Assembly: GCA_903953895.1 (NCBI GenBank)
Contig: CAJBLH010000081.1
Coordinates: 1 to 64,000, forward strand
Source of the DNA: an uncultured Desulfobacteraceae bacterium
Lineage (GTDB): Bacteria; Desulfobacterota; Desulfobacteria; Desulfobacterales; Desulfatirhabdiaceae
Direction of reading: 5' to 3'
Length of the DNA stretch: 64,000 bases
The notes beneath the pieces were generated by a model, which was not told where the DNA came from, did not search any database, and saw nothing but the letters and a program-made list of their open reading frames with translations. Positions 30,188 to 39,183 of the stretch are shown here, piece after piece. Made by a program: the position numbers and the translations under genes. Each line of letters begins with the position of its first letter. The stretch's first letter is position 1.

Positions 30188-31001
30188 CTGCGCGTTCCTC
30201 TTGACTTTCCGTTACGATTTCATCGACTCCGATTTCAATCTCGGTTCCATCTTCCAACCGGACAGCGATTCGATAACAGATAGGATTGTGCCGGATGACT
30301 TTCGCCATGCCTTTTTGCGTCGTAACGGTTTTGCCGATTTTCGGCAGTTCGGAACGAAGTGCACGATAGGTTTCGAACTCATAGGTCAGACAACACATCA
30401 ATCTGCCGCACTGGCCGGATATTTTGGTAGGATTCAACGATAGACACTGTTCCTTGGCCATACGGATGGAAACCGGCCCGAATTTATCCAGAAATGTCGA
30501 GCAGCAAATCTCGCGGCCGCACCTGCCGATCCCGCCGCACAGCTTGGCCTGATTGCGAATGCCGACCTGACGCATTTCAATCCGGACACCAAGCTCTTTA
30601 ACCAGCATTTTGACAAGCTGTCGGAAATCGACGCGGCTTTCGGAAGTGAAAAAAAAGGTAAGCTTGCTGCCGTCAAATGCGTTTTCAACCGCAAACAGAT
30701 TCATACTCAGCCCCAATTTCTTGATGCAGGACTGGCAATAGACCATGGCTTTTTTTTCGGTTTCCAGATTAATCTCCGCCTGCAACAGATCTTCTTCAGT
30801 GGCCAGACGAAATACTTTCTTGAACACCTGGCCTTCCGGCTGATTGTCGACTGCCGACGGCGGAACAGCCACAAATCCCAGACACAATCCCTGCTTGGTC
30901 TCGACAATGACGGCATCTGCCTGCCGCAGAACGAAAATTCCCGGGTCAAAATCATAGACTTTGCCGGCCGGCTTGAAGCGAATACCTACTTTTTTGCCCA
31001 T
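30180..31001 (-). CDS. PSP1-domain protein (RicT/YaaT-like)
   Basis: A 273-residue protein with the PSP1 C-terminal domain. Two cysteine-rich blocks, LCGGIGRCGREICCS and SGQCGRLMCCLTYE, are the hallmark of RicT, which in Bacillus subtilis belongs to a complex that carries iron-sulfur clusters and influences RNase Y cleavage and development. The holB-ricT-metG order matches many bacteria. The ATG at 31001 is preferred; a TTG at 31031 overlapping holB is possible. Confidence 0.85.
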   Translation of the reverse strand: MGKKVGIRFKPAGKVYDFDPGIFVLRQADAVIVETKQGLCLGFVAVPPSAVDNQPEGQVFKKVFRLATEEDLLQAEINLETEKKAMVYCQSCIKKLGLSMNLFAVENAFDGSKLTFFFTSESRVDFRQLVKMLVKELGVRIEMRQVGIRNQAKLCGGIGRCGREICCSTFLDKFGPVSIRMAKEQCLSLNPTKISGQCGRLMCCLTYEFETYRALRSELPKIGKTVTTQKGMAKVIRHNPICYRIAVRLEDGTEIEIGVDEIVTESQEERADV

Positions 31002-31027
31002 GATATCATCTCTCTGTAAGCCTGTTG

Positions 31028-31969
31028 TCAAAGCTGCCGCCGGATCAACAGCAGTAGATGATCCATGGACAGACGGACATTCGTTTTTGCCTCGACATGG
31101 GCTCTGGCTGTTTTAATCGCATTGACACTGTGAATCAATTCGTTCGTCGTATAGCGGCCGGATACCTGCCGAACCAGATCCAGTCGATCCAGATTCATGA
31201 CTTTGGCAGGATCGCGGGTAACGATCAGAAGATCTCTGAACCAACAGAACATGATTTCAAAAACATCAGAGAGAGTTTCCCGATTTTTGGACAATTTCTC
31301 CGACAAGGCCAGAACGACATGAAGCGGACTGCTATCCAGTCGGCCAAGTTCAGCGATCAACCAGTCTCTTCGGCTCATCCAGGCGGAATGTTTCATTGCC
31401 AGCGCCCTTGAAAAACTGCCACCGGCAAGGGCGGCAACCGTCGACGCCTCATCCATACCGAATCCATGATACTGAATCAGTGCTTCAGAAAGCGATGTGC
31501 GGGCAATCGGGTTGAACCGGATATGCTGGCATCTGGAAACGATGGTCGGCAACAGATCGGAAGACTGCCCGGCGGTAAGAATCAATAGGGTCTGTTCCGG
31601 CGGCTCCTCCAGCATCTTCAGCAGTGCATTGCCCGCTGAAGGATTCATCAAATGCGCATCGACAAGGATGGCGATGCGCATATCCCCTTCAAAGGGTTTC
31701 ATCGACAGGATATGGCACAGATGGCGGATTTGAGCGATTTTAATCACCCCGCCGTCCGGAAGTACCACTGCGATGTCCGGATGGGTTCCTTCTTCAATTC
31801 GTGAACACGGACCGCACTGTCCGCAGGGGCGCTCGTTGGATTTCCCGGACAATCCGCCCGGCTGTTTCAGCACCCGATAACCCACGCAGTTGACAGCCAT
31901 GGCCAGCCGGACAGCGGCGGTCCGTTTTCCGACCCCGTCTATGCCTGTAAACAGCAATGCATGCGGCAT
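31028..31969 (-). CDS. holB: DNA polymerase III delta-prime subunit HolB
   Basis: A 313-residue clamp-loader AAA+ subunit as measured from the first ATG at 31969. Walker A is GIDGVGKRT at 9-17, a zinc knuckle CGQCGPC is near 50, NALLKMLEEPPEQT near 114, and SRC near 145. The frame stays open upstream to a stop at 32057, and those 29 codons read like the normal N-terminus of the family (FAAIVGQDPAIRSLLQILK, ending in TGR before the ATG). They hold no ATG, GTG or TTG. Translation may begin at an ATT near 32053-32056, overlapping the end of the upstream HU/IHF gene, or the family N-terminus may be lost. Confidence 0.85.
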   Translation of the reverse strand: MPHALLFTGIDGVGKRTAAVRLAMAVNCVGYRVLKQPGGLSGKSNERPCGQCGPCSRIEEGTHPDIAVVLPDGGVIKIAQIRHLCHILSMKPFEGDMRIAILVDAHLMNPSAGNALLKMLEEPPEQTLLILTAGQSSDLLPTIVSRCQHIRFNPIARTSLSEALIQYHGFGMDEASTVAALAGGSFSRALAMKHSAWMSRRDWLIAELGRLDSSPLHVVLALSEKLSKNRETLSDVFEIMFCWFRDLLIVTRDPAKVMNLDRLDLVRQVSGRYTTNELIHSVNAIKTARAHVEAKTNVRLSMDHLLLLIRRQL

Positions 31970-32048
31970 GCGACCGGTTTTCAGAATCTGGAGCAGGGAC
32001 CTGATCGCAGGGTCTTGGCCGACAATGGCTGCAAAACCAGATGAAAGC

Positions 32049-32324
32049 CTAATAATTCACCCGTTCTTTCAGTTCTTTGCCGGATTTGAAAAAAGGCAGT
32101 TTTTTCGGCTTGATCACCACTTTTTCGCCGGTTTTGGGATTTCGGCCCGTATAACTTTTATACTCTTTGACATAAAAACTGCACAGCCCCCGTATCTCTA
32201 CGCGATCGCCGCCAGCAAGGGTATCCGCCATGTTGTCGAAGAACACCTCGACAACTCTTGCCGCTTCCGATTTCGAAATATCCGTCTTGGCTTTCAGCGC
32301 AGAGATTAATTCCAGTTTATTCAT
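32049..32324 (-). CDS. HU/IHF family DNA-binding protein
   Basis: A 91-residue nucleoid protein. GRNPKTGEKV with the DNA-intercalating proline region and the C-terminal FKSGKELKERVN are closer to IHF-beta than to HU. It bends DNA as a dimer, and the partner gene is not in the window. AAGGAGGAG lies directly upstream of the ATG at 32324; an in-frame codon 21 bases earlier is rejected. It is followed by holB, whose real start may overlap its stop. Confidence 0.9.
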   Translation of the reverse strand: MNKLELISALKAKTDISKSEAARVVEVFFDNMADTLAGGDRVEIRGLCSFYVKEYKSYTGRNPKTGEKVVIKPKKLPFFKSGKELKERVNY

Positions 32325-32395
32325 TGCTCCTCCTTGAGTCCTCAATCAATCAGATGATATCCTATTAGATTTATAAAACATATTGAGATAACAAG

Positions 32396-32932
32396 TCAAG
32401 CGGTTATCAAAAGGTCATCGTGAATCACCTCGATATCATCCTCGCTGACATCCACTGCAGCATATTGCCCAAGAGCCTCGATGTTGACCAGCACCCTTCC
32501 CTTACCGCGATAGCGAACAAACACGCCCGTAACACCGGCAAAAGGCCCGATTATCACCATGACCCGATCCCCCTGTTTAAATTCCGAACCGGTCAAAATT
32601 TCCTGGTTGCCCTGAACCATTATTTTCAACGATTCAATGGATTCACGGGAAATCGGCACTGGCCCCTGACGGTTTCCCACCATTTTGACCACACCGATGG
32701 TCTTGACAATATCCAGATGGTCATAAGGATCGAGGCTGGTTTTTACAAAAAGATAGCCAGGAAACAGCGGTACTTGAATCATTTTTTTTCGGTCGACCCG
32801 TTTGCTTCGCACCGTGATTCTAGGCAGAAAGACTTCGATCTCTTTTCTCGCCAATCCGTCCAGCACCACATTTTCAAACCGGCTTCGGGTATGAAGGGCG
32901 TACCAGTTCTTGGGAAGGCCGGAAACGGTCAT
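32396..32932 (-). CDS. NusG-family transcription antiterminator (RfaH/UpxY-like paralogue)
   Basis: A 178-residue protein with the NGN domain (NWYALHTRSRFENVV at about 8-22, LFPGYLFVKT at about 55-64) and a C-terminal KOW domain (FKQGDRVMVIIGPFAGVTG). NusG itself usually sits beside secE and ribosomal protein genes. This copy lies four bases after gmhA in a long run of LPS genes, so it may act as a specialised RfaH/UpxY-like factor that keeps polymerase transcribing long envelope operons. That role is inferred from context. Confidence 0.8.
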   Translation of the reverse strand: MTVSGLPKNWYALHTRSRFENVVLDGLARKEIEVFLPRITVRSKRVDRKKMIQVPLFPGYLFVKTSLDPYDHLDIVKTIGVVKMVGNRQGPVPISRESIESLKIMVQGNQEILTGSEFKQGDRVMVIIGPFAGVTGVFVRYRGKGRVLVNIEALGQYAAVDVSEDDIEVIHDDLLITA

Positions 32933-32936
32933 TCTA

Positions 32937-33515
32937 TCAAACCACTGCAGGGTGAAGTTTATTGCGAACCGCCTGCATGATCATATGCACCACGATCATG
33001 TGCATATCCTCGATTTTCTGCATGTCATCCACGGGCACAATCCAGGCGATGTCCGCAATCGACGCCAGTTTACCGCCTGAAAAACCCGAAAGGCCAATGG
33101 TCGCCCCCTCGTGCATTCTGGCATATTCGATGGCCCGCAGCACATTGGGGGAATTGCCGCTTCCCGATATTCCGATCACCAGATCGCCGGGCAGAAAAAA
33201 ATTCTTCAATTGTTCGACAAATACCGCATCATAGGACATATCATTGGCAAGGGCAAGCAGGGTGGGCAGGTTGTCATTCAAGCAGATCATCTTGAATTTT
33301 TTATTCAGGTCCATGCAGCATCCCTTGTTGATATCGCAGGTAAAATGGGAAGCTGTCGCACCACTGCCACCATTTCCCATCACAAAAATTCGACGTTCGG
33401 AATCATAGGCATCCAGAATTTTTTCAACAATTTGCTGAAAATTGCGGGTATCGAATTTCTCGATCAGAGATTTGATTCCGGAAAGGTAATCGGCTGCAAA
33501 ATCGCTTATATTCAT
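32937..33515 (-). CDS. gmhA: Phosphoheptose isomerase GmhA
   Basis: A 192-residue SIS-domain enzyme that converts sedoheptulose-7-phosphate to D-glycero-D-manno-heptose-7-phosphate, the first step to LPS heptose. GNGGSGATASHFTCDI (about 50-65) and GISGSGNSPNVLRAIEYA (about 117-134) are the two SIS signatures. The ATG at 33515 is chosen; the open frame extends back into the palindromic repeat at 33546-33628. The ribosome site is weak. Confidence 0.88.
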   Translation of the reverse strand: MNISDFAADYLSGIKSLIEKFDTRNFQQIVEKILDAYDSERRIFVMGNGGSGATASHFTCDINKGCCMDLNKKFKMICLNDNLPTLLALANDMSYDAVFVEQLKNFFLPGDLVIGISGSGNSPNVLRAIEYARMHEGATIGLSGFSGGKLASIADIAWIVPVDDMQKIEDMHMIVVHMIMQAVRNKLHPAVV

Positions 33516-33545
33516 CTTATTTTTCGATCCATTTCGATTTTTGAT

Positions 33546-33628
33546 TTCACCGCAAAGACGCAAAGAGCGCAAAGATAAAAACCGGTTTCATTTGATTCTC
33601 TTTGCGAACTTTGCGTCTTTGCGGTGAA
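33546..33628. repeat. Palindromic intergenic element (CGCAAAGACGCAAAG type)
   Basis: Arms of about 30 bases face each other: TTCACCGCAAAGACGCAAAG at 33546-33565 and its reverse complement ending at 33628 differ at only two or three positions over the full arm. Such palindromes, with CGCAAAG or CGCAGAG wording, are dispersed between genes in many bacteria. Here it separates hddC from gmhA and could form a stable hairpin in their mRNA. Confidence 0.85.
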
Positions 33629-33680
33629 TATAAACTTAATCAATTAAAATTATGGGCCAAACAATAACCAAAGCCGGAAC

Positions 33681-34409
33681 TCAAGCGCCTGAAACCGGCC
33701 ATTCTTTCAGCGCCAGCCGATAAGATTCGATGGCGCCGATATCCCGCAGATATTCGGTGATCGGATACCCGTACATCCTGCCTATCAGAAGCGGCAAAAC
33801 ATGGTGGCCGATATCCAGAACGGACCCAGGCTCGGACAGAGGCTTCGGAAAACATCCGAAGATTTCCCGTGACGCCATATAAATGCCGGCATTGGCCAAA
33901 TCGCTTTTGGGTTTTTCCGGTTTTTCGGTAAACGCCGTGATTCTCTGATCCGCATCCAGTTCGGCAATGCCGCAGGATGACGGGTTGGGCGCATGAAACA
34001 GGCCCATCGTCAAGATGCCGTTTTTTTTCCGGCAGTGCTGATGAAATGCTCCAAATCGGTTCAAGTTGATGTTCGTCAGATTATCGGCGTAAATGATCAT
34101 GAAATCGGCTTCGCTGTCAACAAAATCCCGGCGGTGCAGGATGGTTCCGGCACTTCCCAGAAGTCGGGGTTCATAGCTGAGAACGATATGGATATCCCGG
34201 CGGTGGGAATAGTCGCGAACAAAGGCTTCCACCTGATCAGCATGATGATGGGTATTGATCAGCACCTCCCGGATGTGTTGCTGCCTGAGATGATCAAGCC
34301 ATATCTCCAGAAGCGGCTTTCCGTGAACAGGGATCAAGCATTTGGGCATTGAATCCGTATAGGGCCTGAGCCGTGTTCCTTTTCCGGCGGCCAGTAAAAA
34401 AGCTTTCAT
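33681..34409 (-). CDS. hddC: Nucleotidyltransferase, heptose-1-phosphate guanylyltransferase-like (HddC)
   Basis: A 242-residue nucleotidyltransferase fold. LLAAGKGTRLRPYTD (about 5-19), MPKCLIPVHGKPLLE, and the metal-site aspartate in IIYADNLT near 108 are present, as is FTEKPEKP. With gmhA and the HddA-like kinase it completes a GDP-D-glycero-alpha-D-manno-heptose route except for a GmhB phosphatase, which is not seen here. Mannose- or glucose-1-phosphate specificity cannot be excluded. A GTG at 34412 is an alternative start. Confidence 0.7.
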   Translation of the reverse strand: MKAFLLAAGKGTRLRPYTDSMPKCLIPVHGKPLLEIWLDHLRQQHIREVLINTHHHADQVEAFVRDYSHRRDIHIVLSYEPRLLGSAGTILHRRDFVDSEADFMIIYADNLTNINLNRFGAFHQHCRKKNGILTMGLFHAPNPSSCGIAELDADQRITAFTEKPEKPKSDLANAGIYMASREIFGCFPKPLSEPGSVLDIGHHVLPLLIGRMYGYPITEYLRDIGAIESYRLALKEWPVSGA

Positions 34410-34419
34410 CACGAAATCC

Positions 34420-35538
34420 CTATTCAGCCTTACGAATGACCTGCAGATGTTTCATGTGTTTTTCAGCATAATCCAGAATGTCTGCTTTGTTATCCTGAAG
34501 CATGAGATACGCCCAGTAATCGCGAATACTGTCTTCAACCGGATGGGTGGGTTTCCACCCCAGTGCTTGAAGTTTCTGCGTATCCGAAAAAATATGGCGG
34601 GTATCGCCATACCGGTAGTATCCGGACATCACCGGGGAACAGTTCCGGTTGACGATATGCTGCATGGTCTGGTAAAAGTCAAGAACCGTCCAGGCCTGAT
34701 TGCCGCCGATATTGAATACTTGGTAATCGGCCCGAGTGCTTTCCAGCACCAGCAGATTGGCGGCCACCACATCGTGGATATTGACAAAATCGCGGATCTG
34801 CCTGCCGTCTTCAAAAATCGTCGGCTGCCTGCCCAGCATCAGGCTGAGGGAAAATATCCTCATCGCACCGGAATAGGCATTGTAAAAAGACTGACGCGGC
34901 CCCTGAACAATGGAATAGCGCATCACGGTCGATGGAATGCTGTAACGAGACCCCAGGTGGATGGCGATCTGTTCCTGCGAATTTTTGGAAATCGCATACG
35001 GATTACACGGATGAATCACGGATTCATCCGACGGCATCCACGCCAGCGGCTGATCGCATTGCAGGCAAGAATGGTCCCACTTTCCCTGAGACAACTGGGC
35101 GTCCAGTCGAATACTGGGAAATACATCCGTTCCACAGGAATCACACCGATAACGGCCTTCTCCCATAACAGCCTGACTGGCCGCCACAATCACCTTCTGA
35201 ATTCGGGAGCCCATTCCGGTTTCAACCAGAATTTCGTAAATCAGCGCGGTGGAAACGGCATTAATCCGGAAAAACGTTGAAAAATCAGTTAGATAATCCT
35301 GATAGGCGGCAAAATGATAGACCGCATCCACGCCCTCCAGCGCAACGGAAAGTGTCTGCCTGTCGCAGACATCGCCCTCGATAAATTCAGCTTCCGGATG
35401 TAAATATTCCGGCTTTCCTTTCGGGTGAATCGTCCGCTGCAGGCTGTCCAGTATCCGCACCCGATGGCCCCCGGCGATCAGGGCATCGGCCGTATGCGAT
35501 CCAATGAAACCGGCTCCGCCGGTAATGAGGATATTCAT
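34420..35538 (-). CDS. NAD-dependent epimerase/dehydratase with four-cysteine insertion
   Basis: A 372-residue extended short-chain dehydrogenase. ITGGAGFIGSHTADAL (5-20) binds NAD and YAISK (181-185) is the catalytic YxxxK. Between the active-site strand (VIVAASQAVMGEG, about 117-128) and YAISK there is an insertion with Cys132, Cys135, Cys158 and Cys161 in two C-x2-C pairs, which looks like a zinc ribbon. AGGAG precedes the ATG at 35538. Sitting between hddC and hddA, it probably modifies a nucleotide-activated sugar, possibly GDP-heptose; its substrate is not known. Confidence 0.82.
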   Translation of the reverse strand: MNILITGGAGFIGSHTADALIAGGHRVRILDSLQRTIHPKGKPEYLHPEAEFIEGDVCDRQTLSVALEGVDAVYHFAAYQDYLTDFSTFFRINAVSTALIYEILVETGMGSRIQKVIVAASQAVMGEGRYRCDSCGTDVFPSIRLDAQLSQGKWDHSCLQCDQPLAWMPSDESVIHPCNPYAISKNSQEQIAIHLGSRYSIPSTVMRYSIVQGPRQSFYNAYSGAMRIFSLSLMLGRQPTIFEDGRQIRDFVNIHDVVAANLLVLESTRADYQVFNIGGNQAWTVLDFYQTMQHIVNRNCSPVMSGYYRYGDTRHIFSDTQKLQALGWKPTHPVEDSIRDYWAYLMLQDNKADILDYAEKHMKHLQVIRKAE

Positions 35539-35602
35539 ATATCTCCTAAAGTAATCAGTGGTCGGTAGACTATAATCTACCATCCATCATCCGCCCTCCG
35601 CC

Positions 35603-36598
35603 CTATTTGCTGGAGTAGGATGTATCGTCAAAAATGACTTTGCTGCCGCTTTCTTCAATCATGAACGGCAGTTCGCGATAAGCATTCATGGATTCAAATA
35701 CATGGTTCTGCCGCTCCCTGGGAACGATCAGCAACAGAAACCCTCCCCCGCCGGCCCCGGCGACTTTGCCGGCCAGTGCGCCTGCCGACAATGCGGTTTC
35801 ATACATGATCTGAATGGCGGAGGTGGATATCCCGGCCGCCATGGTCTGTTTCAACTCCCAGTTCTGCGCCAGCAACCGGCCGCAGACATGGATGTCGGCT
35901 TTTTTCATGGCGTCGGTAAACGGATCGACGAGAGCAACCATCGCATCCATGGTGCGCTGCTTGCCCGGCTGAATGAAATTGGCTTTCTGCTGGGCTAAAA
36001 TTGCATCCGCACTCCGGGTGATGCCGGTATAATACAGCAGCAAAGACGAAGCGAATTTACGCTTGTCTGCACTTTTGATGGTAACCGGCTCTCTTTCTGT
36101 CGTATCGTCGGCATGGAAAATGAATTTGTTGACCCCGCCATAGGCCGCAGCATACTGGTCTTGCCTGCCGATGGGTTTGCCCAGAATGTCGATCTCGATT
36201 TGACAGGCCTGCCGGGCCAACTGTTCAGCAGTAACCAGAATATTTCGATATGCATACAAAGCATGAAGCAGGGCTACGGTAATGGAGCTCGAGCTTCCCA
36301 GCCCTGATCCGGTTGAAGGAATGTCCGCCAGTGTCGTGATCTCGATGCCGTGCGTTACGCCGGTTAGTTTCATGGCTTCCCGAACCAGATCATGCCGGAT
36401 ATCCGATACCGTCTCGACACATTCTTTTTTGGAATAATTAATATAAATCAAATCATCGAAACGTTCCTTGATGATAGCATAGACGAATTTATCGATCGCC
36501 GTGCAGATCACCTTTCCGGATTTTTGCCGATAATAGTCCTTGATATCCGATCCGCCGCCGACAAAACTGAGCCGGAGAGGGGTTTTAACAATCACCAT
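35603..36598 (-). CDS. hddA: GHMP kinase, HddA-like heptose-7-phosphate kinase
   Basis: A 331-residue GHMP kinase. KTPLRLSFVGGGSD (about 5-18) and the ATP loop STGSGLGSSSSITVALLHAL (about 94-113) are present, as is the C-terminal GKVAGAGGGGFLLL. This pattern fits D-glycero-alpha-D-manno-heptose-7-phosphate 1-kinase. The third in-frame ATG (36598) is used because GGAG lies seven bases upstream. Neighbouring gmhA and hddC support the heptose assignment. Confidence 0.8.
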   Translation of the reverse strand: MVIVKTPLRLSFVGGGSDIKDYYRQKSGKVICTAIDKFVYAIIKERFDDLIYINYSKKECVETVSDIRHDLVREAMKLTGVTHGIEITTLADIPSTGSGLGSSSSITVALLHALYAYRNILVTAEQLARQACQIEIDILGKPIGRQDQYAAAYGGVNKFIFHADDTTEREPVTIKSADKRKFASSLLLYYTGITRSADAILAQQKANFIQPGKQRTMDAMVALVDPFTDAMKKADIHVCGRLLAQNWELKQTMAAGISTSAIQIMYETALSAGALAGKVAGAGGGGFLLLIVPRERQNHVFESMNAYRELPFMIEESGSKVIFDDTSYSSK

Positions 36599-36651
36599 GA
36601 TCATGCTCCACTAAATACGGATTTATCTGGATACGGATTAATCTGTTGACT

Positions 36652-38934
36652 TCATTGAGATCGAATCACCTGATAAGGCATATCGAACATCGAATTCCGG
36701 CCTCCGGTGTCACTGAAATTCGAGGAACCGCCGCCGAATCCACCAAGGCCAGAGAGATTGATGAGAAAGATATATTTGCGATCATCCACTTCATCGATAT
36801 AGCGAACATCCACAGACCAGCACTGAGACTGGTATCTCATACCGACTCCGGATTGAATCCGCGTACTGTCCCGGACGTTCTGCTCGTAATCCGTATAAGC
36901 CTGAATACGGTCGGTCAGGGCAACCAATAAATTGGTATAGACAGACTCGATCTCCTTGTTTTCATAGCGATATTCAGCGAAAACGCGGTCCCCCCGGATA
37001 TCCGATATCATGGTGCCGACATTCCTGGATTTAAATGCACTGTCATCATATGACCACTCGGCATCTGCCTGGAATCCCAGAAACCGGTAAGGCTCAAGTT
37101 GAATTTCGCCGTACAGGGGTACCCATGGCTTGGGATCGATTTGATCCGGCTGATGAATGTCGTAATCCTGCTCGATCAGAAAACGCAGGAATTCTCTGTA
37201 GGAATAAGGGGGCAAAGACCCGGCACCTCTATCCGCAATATCTTCAAGAGGTTTAAGCTTGGAAATGAAGGTGTTGGTCAGCGAAAAAGAGACCTGATTC
37301 TGTTCCTGAATCCGGTCTAACTGATCAAAATACGGATAGGCGCTCTGGCTGTATTCCGGGATGAAACGGTAGCCGATTTTTGGCATGACGGTGTGCTTGA
37401 TCCGATCGACACTCTCCCCGTTGACGTGAAATACGTTAAACAGTTCACTGGACAGATTCATATCGACATCATACATGCTTCGACTCTGAGATGTGCCGGC
37501 TTCACTCGGGCCGTTCTCGTTGTTTTCAGAATACCAGGCGGTTTCCCGAAGACCGACGGACGGCTCAACAGTGAAATACTGCTGATACCGCCAGGGGTAA
37601 GACAATCTAGGATACAGATCGGCCCGCTGTCCCTTTACGCCATCCTTTCTGTAAAAATTGGCCATTTCCGTATTGAAACCGGCAAAAAACGGCGTTTGAA
37701 ACAGATATTTTTTCGAGCCGAAAAATTGAACGACCGGCAGTCTCTGAAGACTGTCATCCGGGCCGCCCGTCTGACGGGCGATGACATCATCATACCAGCG
37801 GGTTTCGGCATTCATGGAATAGCCGGACCAGTATTTGTTGACAATCAGGCGGTTGACCCGGACCGGATCATTATAATCATCCAGATCCCTTCCAAAATGT
37901 TTATAAAAATTCATATTGGTGTCATTATATCCTAGATACATGTTCTGAAAGTCTCGAAGATAGTCCTGATCGCTGACAACATCGATATCGAGCTTGGCGG
38001 AAAATCCGGAAGAAAACGCCTGGTTGTGTTTCATCCTGAACCAGTACCGGTCCAGATTGGTGCGCAGAACATCGTCATCGGTATATCCCCATGATCCCGT
38101 TCCATCATCGACCTGCCGGTCGCGCAGATAATCCGCCATGGCGATTCCCTTTGTCTTGGCATCCAGCACATATCGGTATTCGATACCGTATTTTTCGCCA
38201 CGGTTGGCAAGCGTTCCGACGGAAATCGTGGCATCGGACTGATCATTGATGGCCCAATAAAACGGCTGGCTGTACTGGAAACCGTTTCGCTCCGAATACC
38301 CGAGTTCGGGAACCAGAAGTCCGGATTGCCGCTGCGTTTGCGCCGGAAAGATCAGGTAGGGCGAATACAGCACCGGCACCTTTTTAGCCCACAAAGCGGC
38401 ATGATGAACCGTACCGTAGCCTTCGATGGTAACGGACATGTTTTTACCCGTAATCTTCCAGTCCGGCACATCCCCATCGCAGGATGACACGCTGGCAGTA
38501 TCGGCGGAATAAGTCTTTTCACCGACTTTTTCAAGTTTGTCTCCGCGGATGTAAAAATGATTTTCTTTGATAAAAATCGTGCCTTCGTATAATGTTCCGA
38601 TCTCGGAAGCCAGATTCATTTCCAGGCTGGAGCCTGTCAATACATCCTCACCGGCCGTCATCATCACATGACCTCTGGCGTAAGCCACCATGGTTCGGTG
38701 ATCAAACCGAACATAATCGGCGGACAATTGCCGGGCTTCTTTACGGATCAGTACATTGCCATTGGCGATGTACTGGTCGGCCTGCTGATCATGGGAAATT
38801 TCGTCCGCCGTAATGTGCCAGGGCGTGTCTGGGGAATCCTGGCCGGCTGAGGCATTCGAAAATGCATGGGCAGCGACTGGGCTCAGAAAGAGAAGGCAAC
38901 AGATCATCATCACATATAAAATAAAACGGTTCAT
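36652..38934 (-). CDS. lptD: LPS assembly outer membrane protein LptD
   Basis: A 760-residue outer membrane protein. A signal peptide (1-25, cleavage near AHAF) is followed by an OstA/LptA-like beta-jellyroll (about 38-150: DTPWHITADEISHDQQADQYIANG), then a large beta-barrel domain rich in aromatic alternation. LptD with LptE inserts LPS into the outer leaflet. The start at 38934 is chosen for the signal peptide; upstream in-frame codons give no signal. It heads the long minus-strand run of LPS genes and is divergent from surE. Confidence 0.9.
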   Translation of the reverse strand: MNRFILYVMMICCLLFLSPVAAHAFSNASAGQDSPDTPWHITADEISHDQQADQYIANGNVLIRKEARQLSADYVRFDHRTMVAYARGHVMMTAGEDVLTGSSLEMNLASEIGTLYEGTIFIKENHFYIRGDKLEKVGEKTYSADTASVSSCDGDVPDWKITGKNMSVTIEGYGTVHHAALWAKKVPVLYSPYLIFPAQTQRQSGLLVPELGYSERNGFQYSQPFYWAINDQSDATISVGTLANRGEKYGIEYRYVLDAKTKGIAMADYLRDRQVDDGTGSWGYTDDDVLRTNLDRYWFRMKHNQAFSSGFSAKLDIDVVSDQDYLRDFQNMYLGYNDTNMNFYKHFGRDLDDYNDPVRVNRLIVNKYWSGYSMNAETRWYDDVIARQTGGPDDSLQRLPVVQFFGSKKYLFQTPFFAGFNTEMANFYRKDGVKGQRADLYPRLSYPWRYQQYFTVEPSVGLRETAWYSENNENGPSEAGTSQSRSMYDVDMNLSSELFNVFHVNGESVDRIKHTVMPKIGYRFIPEYSQSAYPYFDQLDRIQEQNQVSFSLTNTFISKLKPLEDIADRGAGSLPPYSYREFLRFLIEQDYDIHQPDQIDPKPWVPLYGEIQLEPYRFLGFQADAEWSYDDSAFKSRNVGTMISDIRGDRVFAEYRYENKEIESVYTNLLVALTDRIQAYTDYEQNVRDSTRIQSGVGMRYQSQCWSVDVRYIDEVDDRKYIFLINLSGLGGFGGGSSNFSDTGGRNSMFDMPYQVIRSQ

Positions 38935-39091
38935 GTGTACGCAATGATCCGATGGAATAGGGATAAGATACGGTGAGCGGTCATAACCAGCCACAGCGGC
39001 GCCCTCCCCCGGCATTCTCCCGAACGCAGAGGGGGTTGAATGAAAACGTTGATTGCAGCAATGTAAAGTAGATATAAATAATATGCATGCC

Positions 39092-39124
39092 CCTTATAAA
39101 ATCGAAGTTGAACCAAAATGTCAA
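39092..39124 (-). promoter_or_regulatory. Candidate promoter for the lptD operon
   Basis: On the minus strand TTGACA (39124-39119) is followed by an AT-rich stretch reading TTTTATAAG. Depending on spacing (18-20 bases), TTTATA or TATAAG would be the -10 box. It lies about 160 bases before the lptD start, in the divergent region with surE. Confidence 0.4.
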
Positions 39125-39183
39125 GATCTTGTTCAGAAAATACCTTCTTTAAAAATTTGCGGATTTGGTATAAGAGCAGAATA

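Noticed and set aside
35546-35600. TAGACTATAATCTA near 35567 as a further MITE end
   Set aside because: Only the TAGACT start matches; the TTCAGAAAA part is missing, so it is not a copy.
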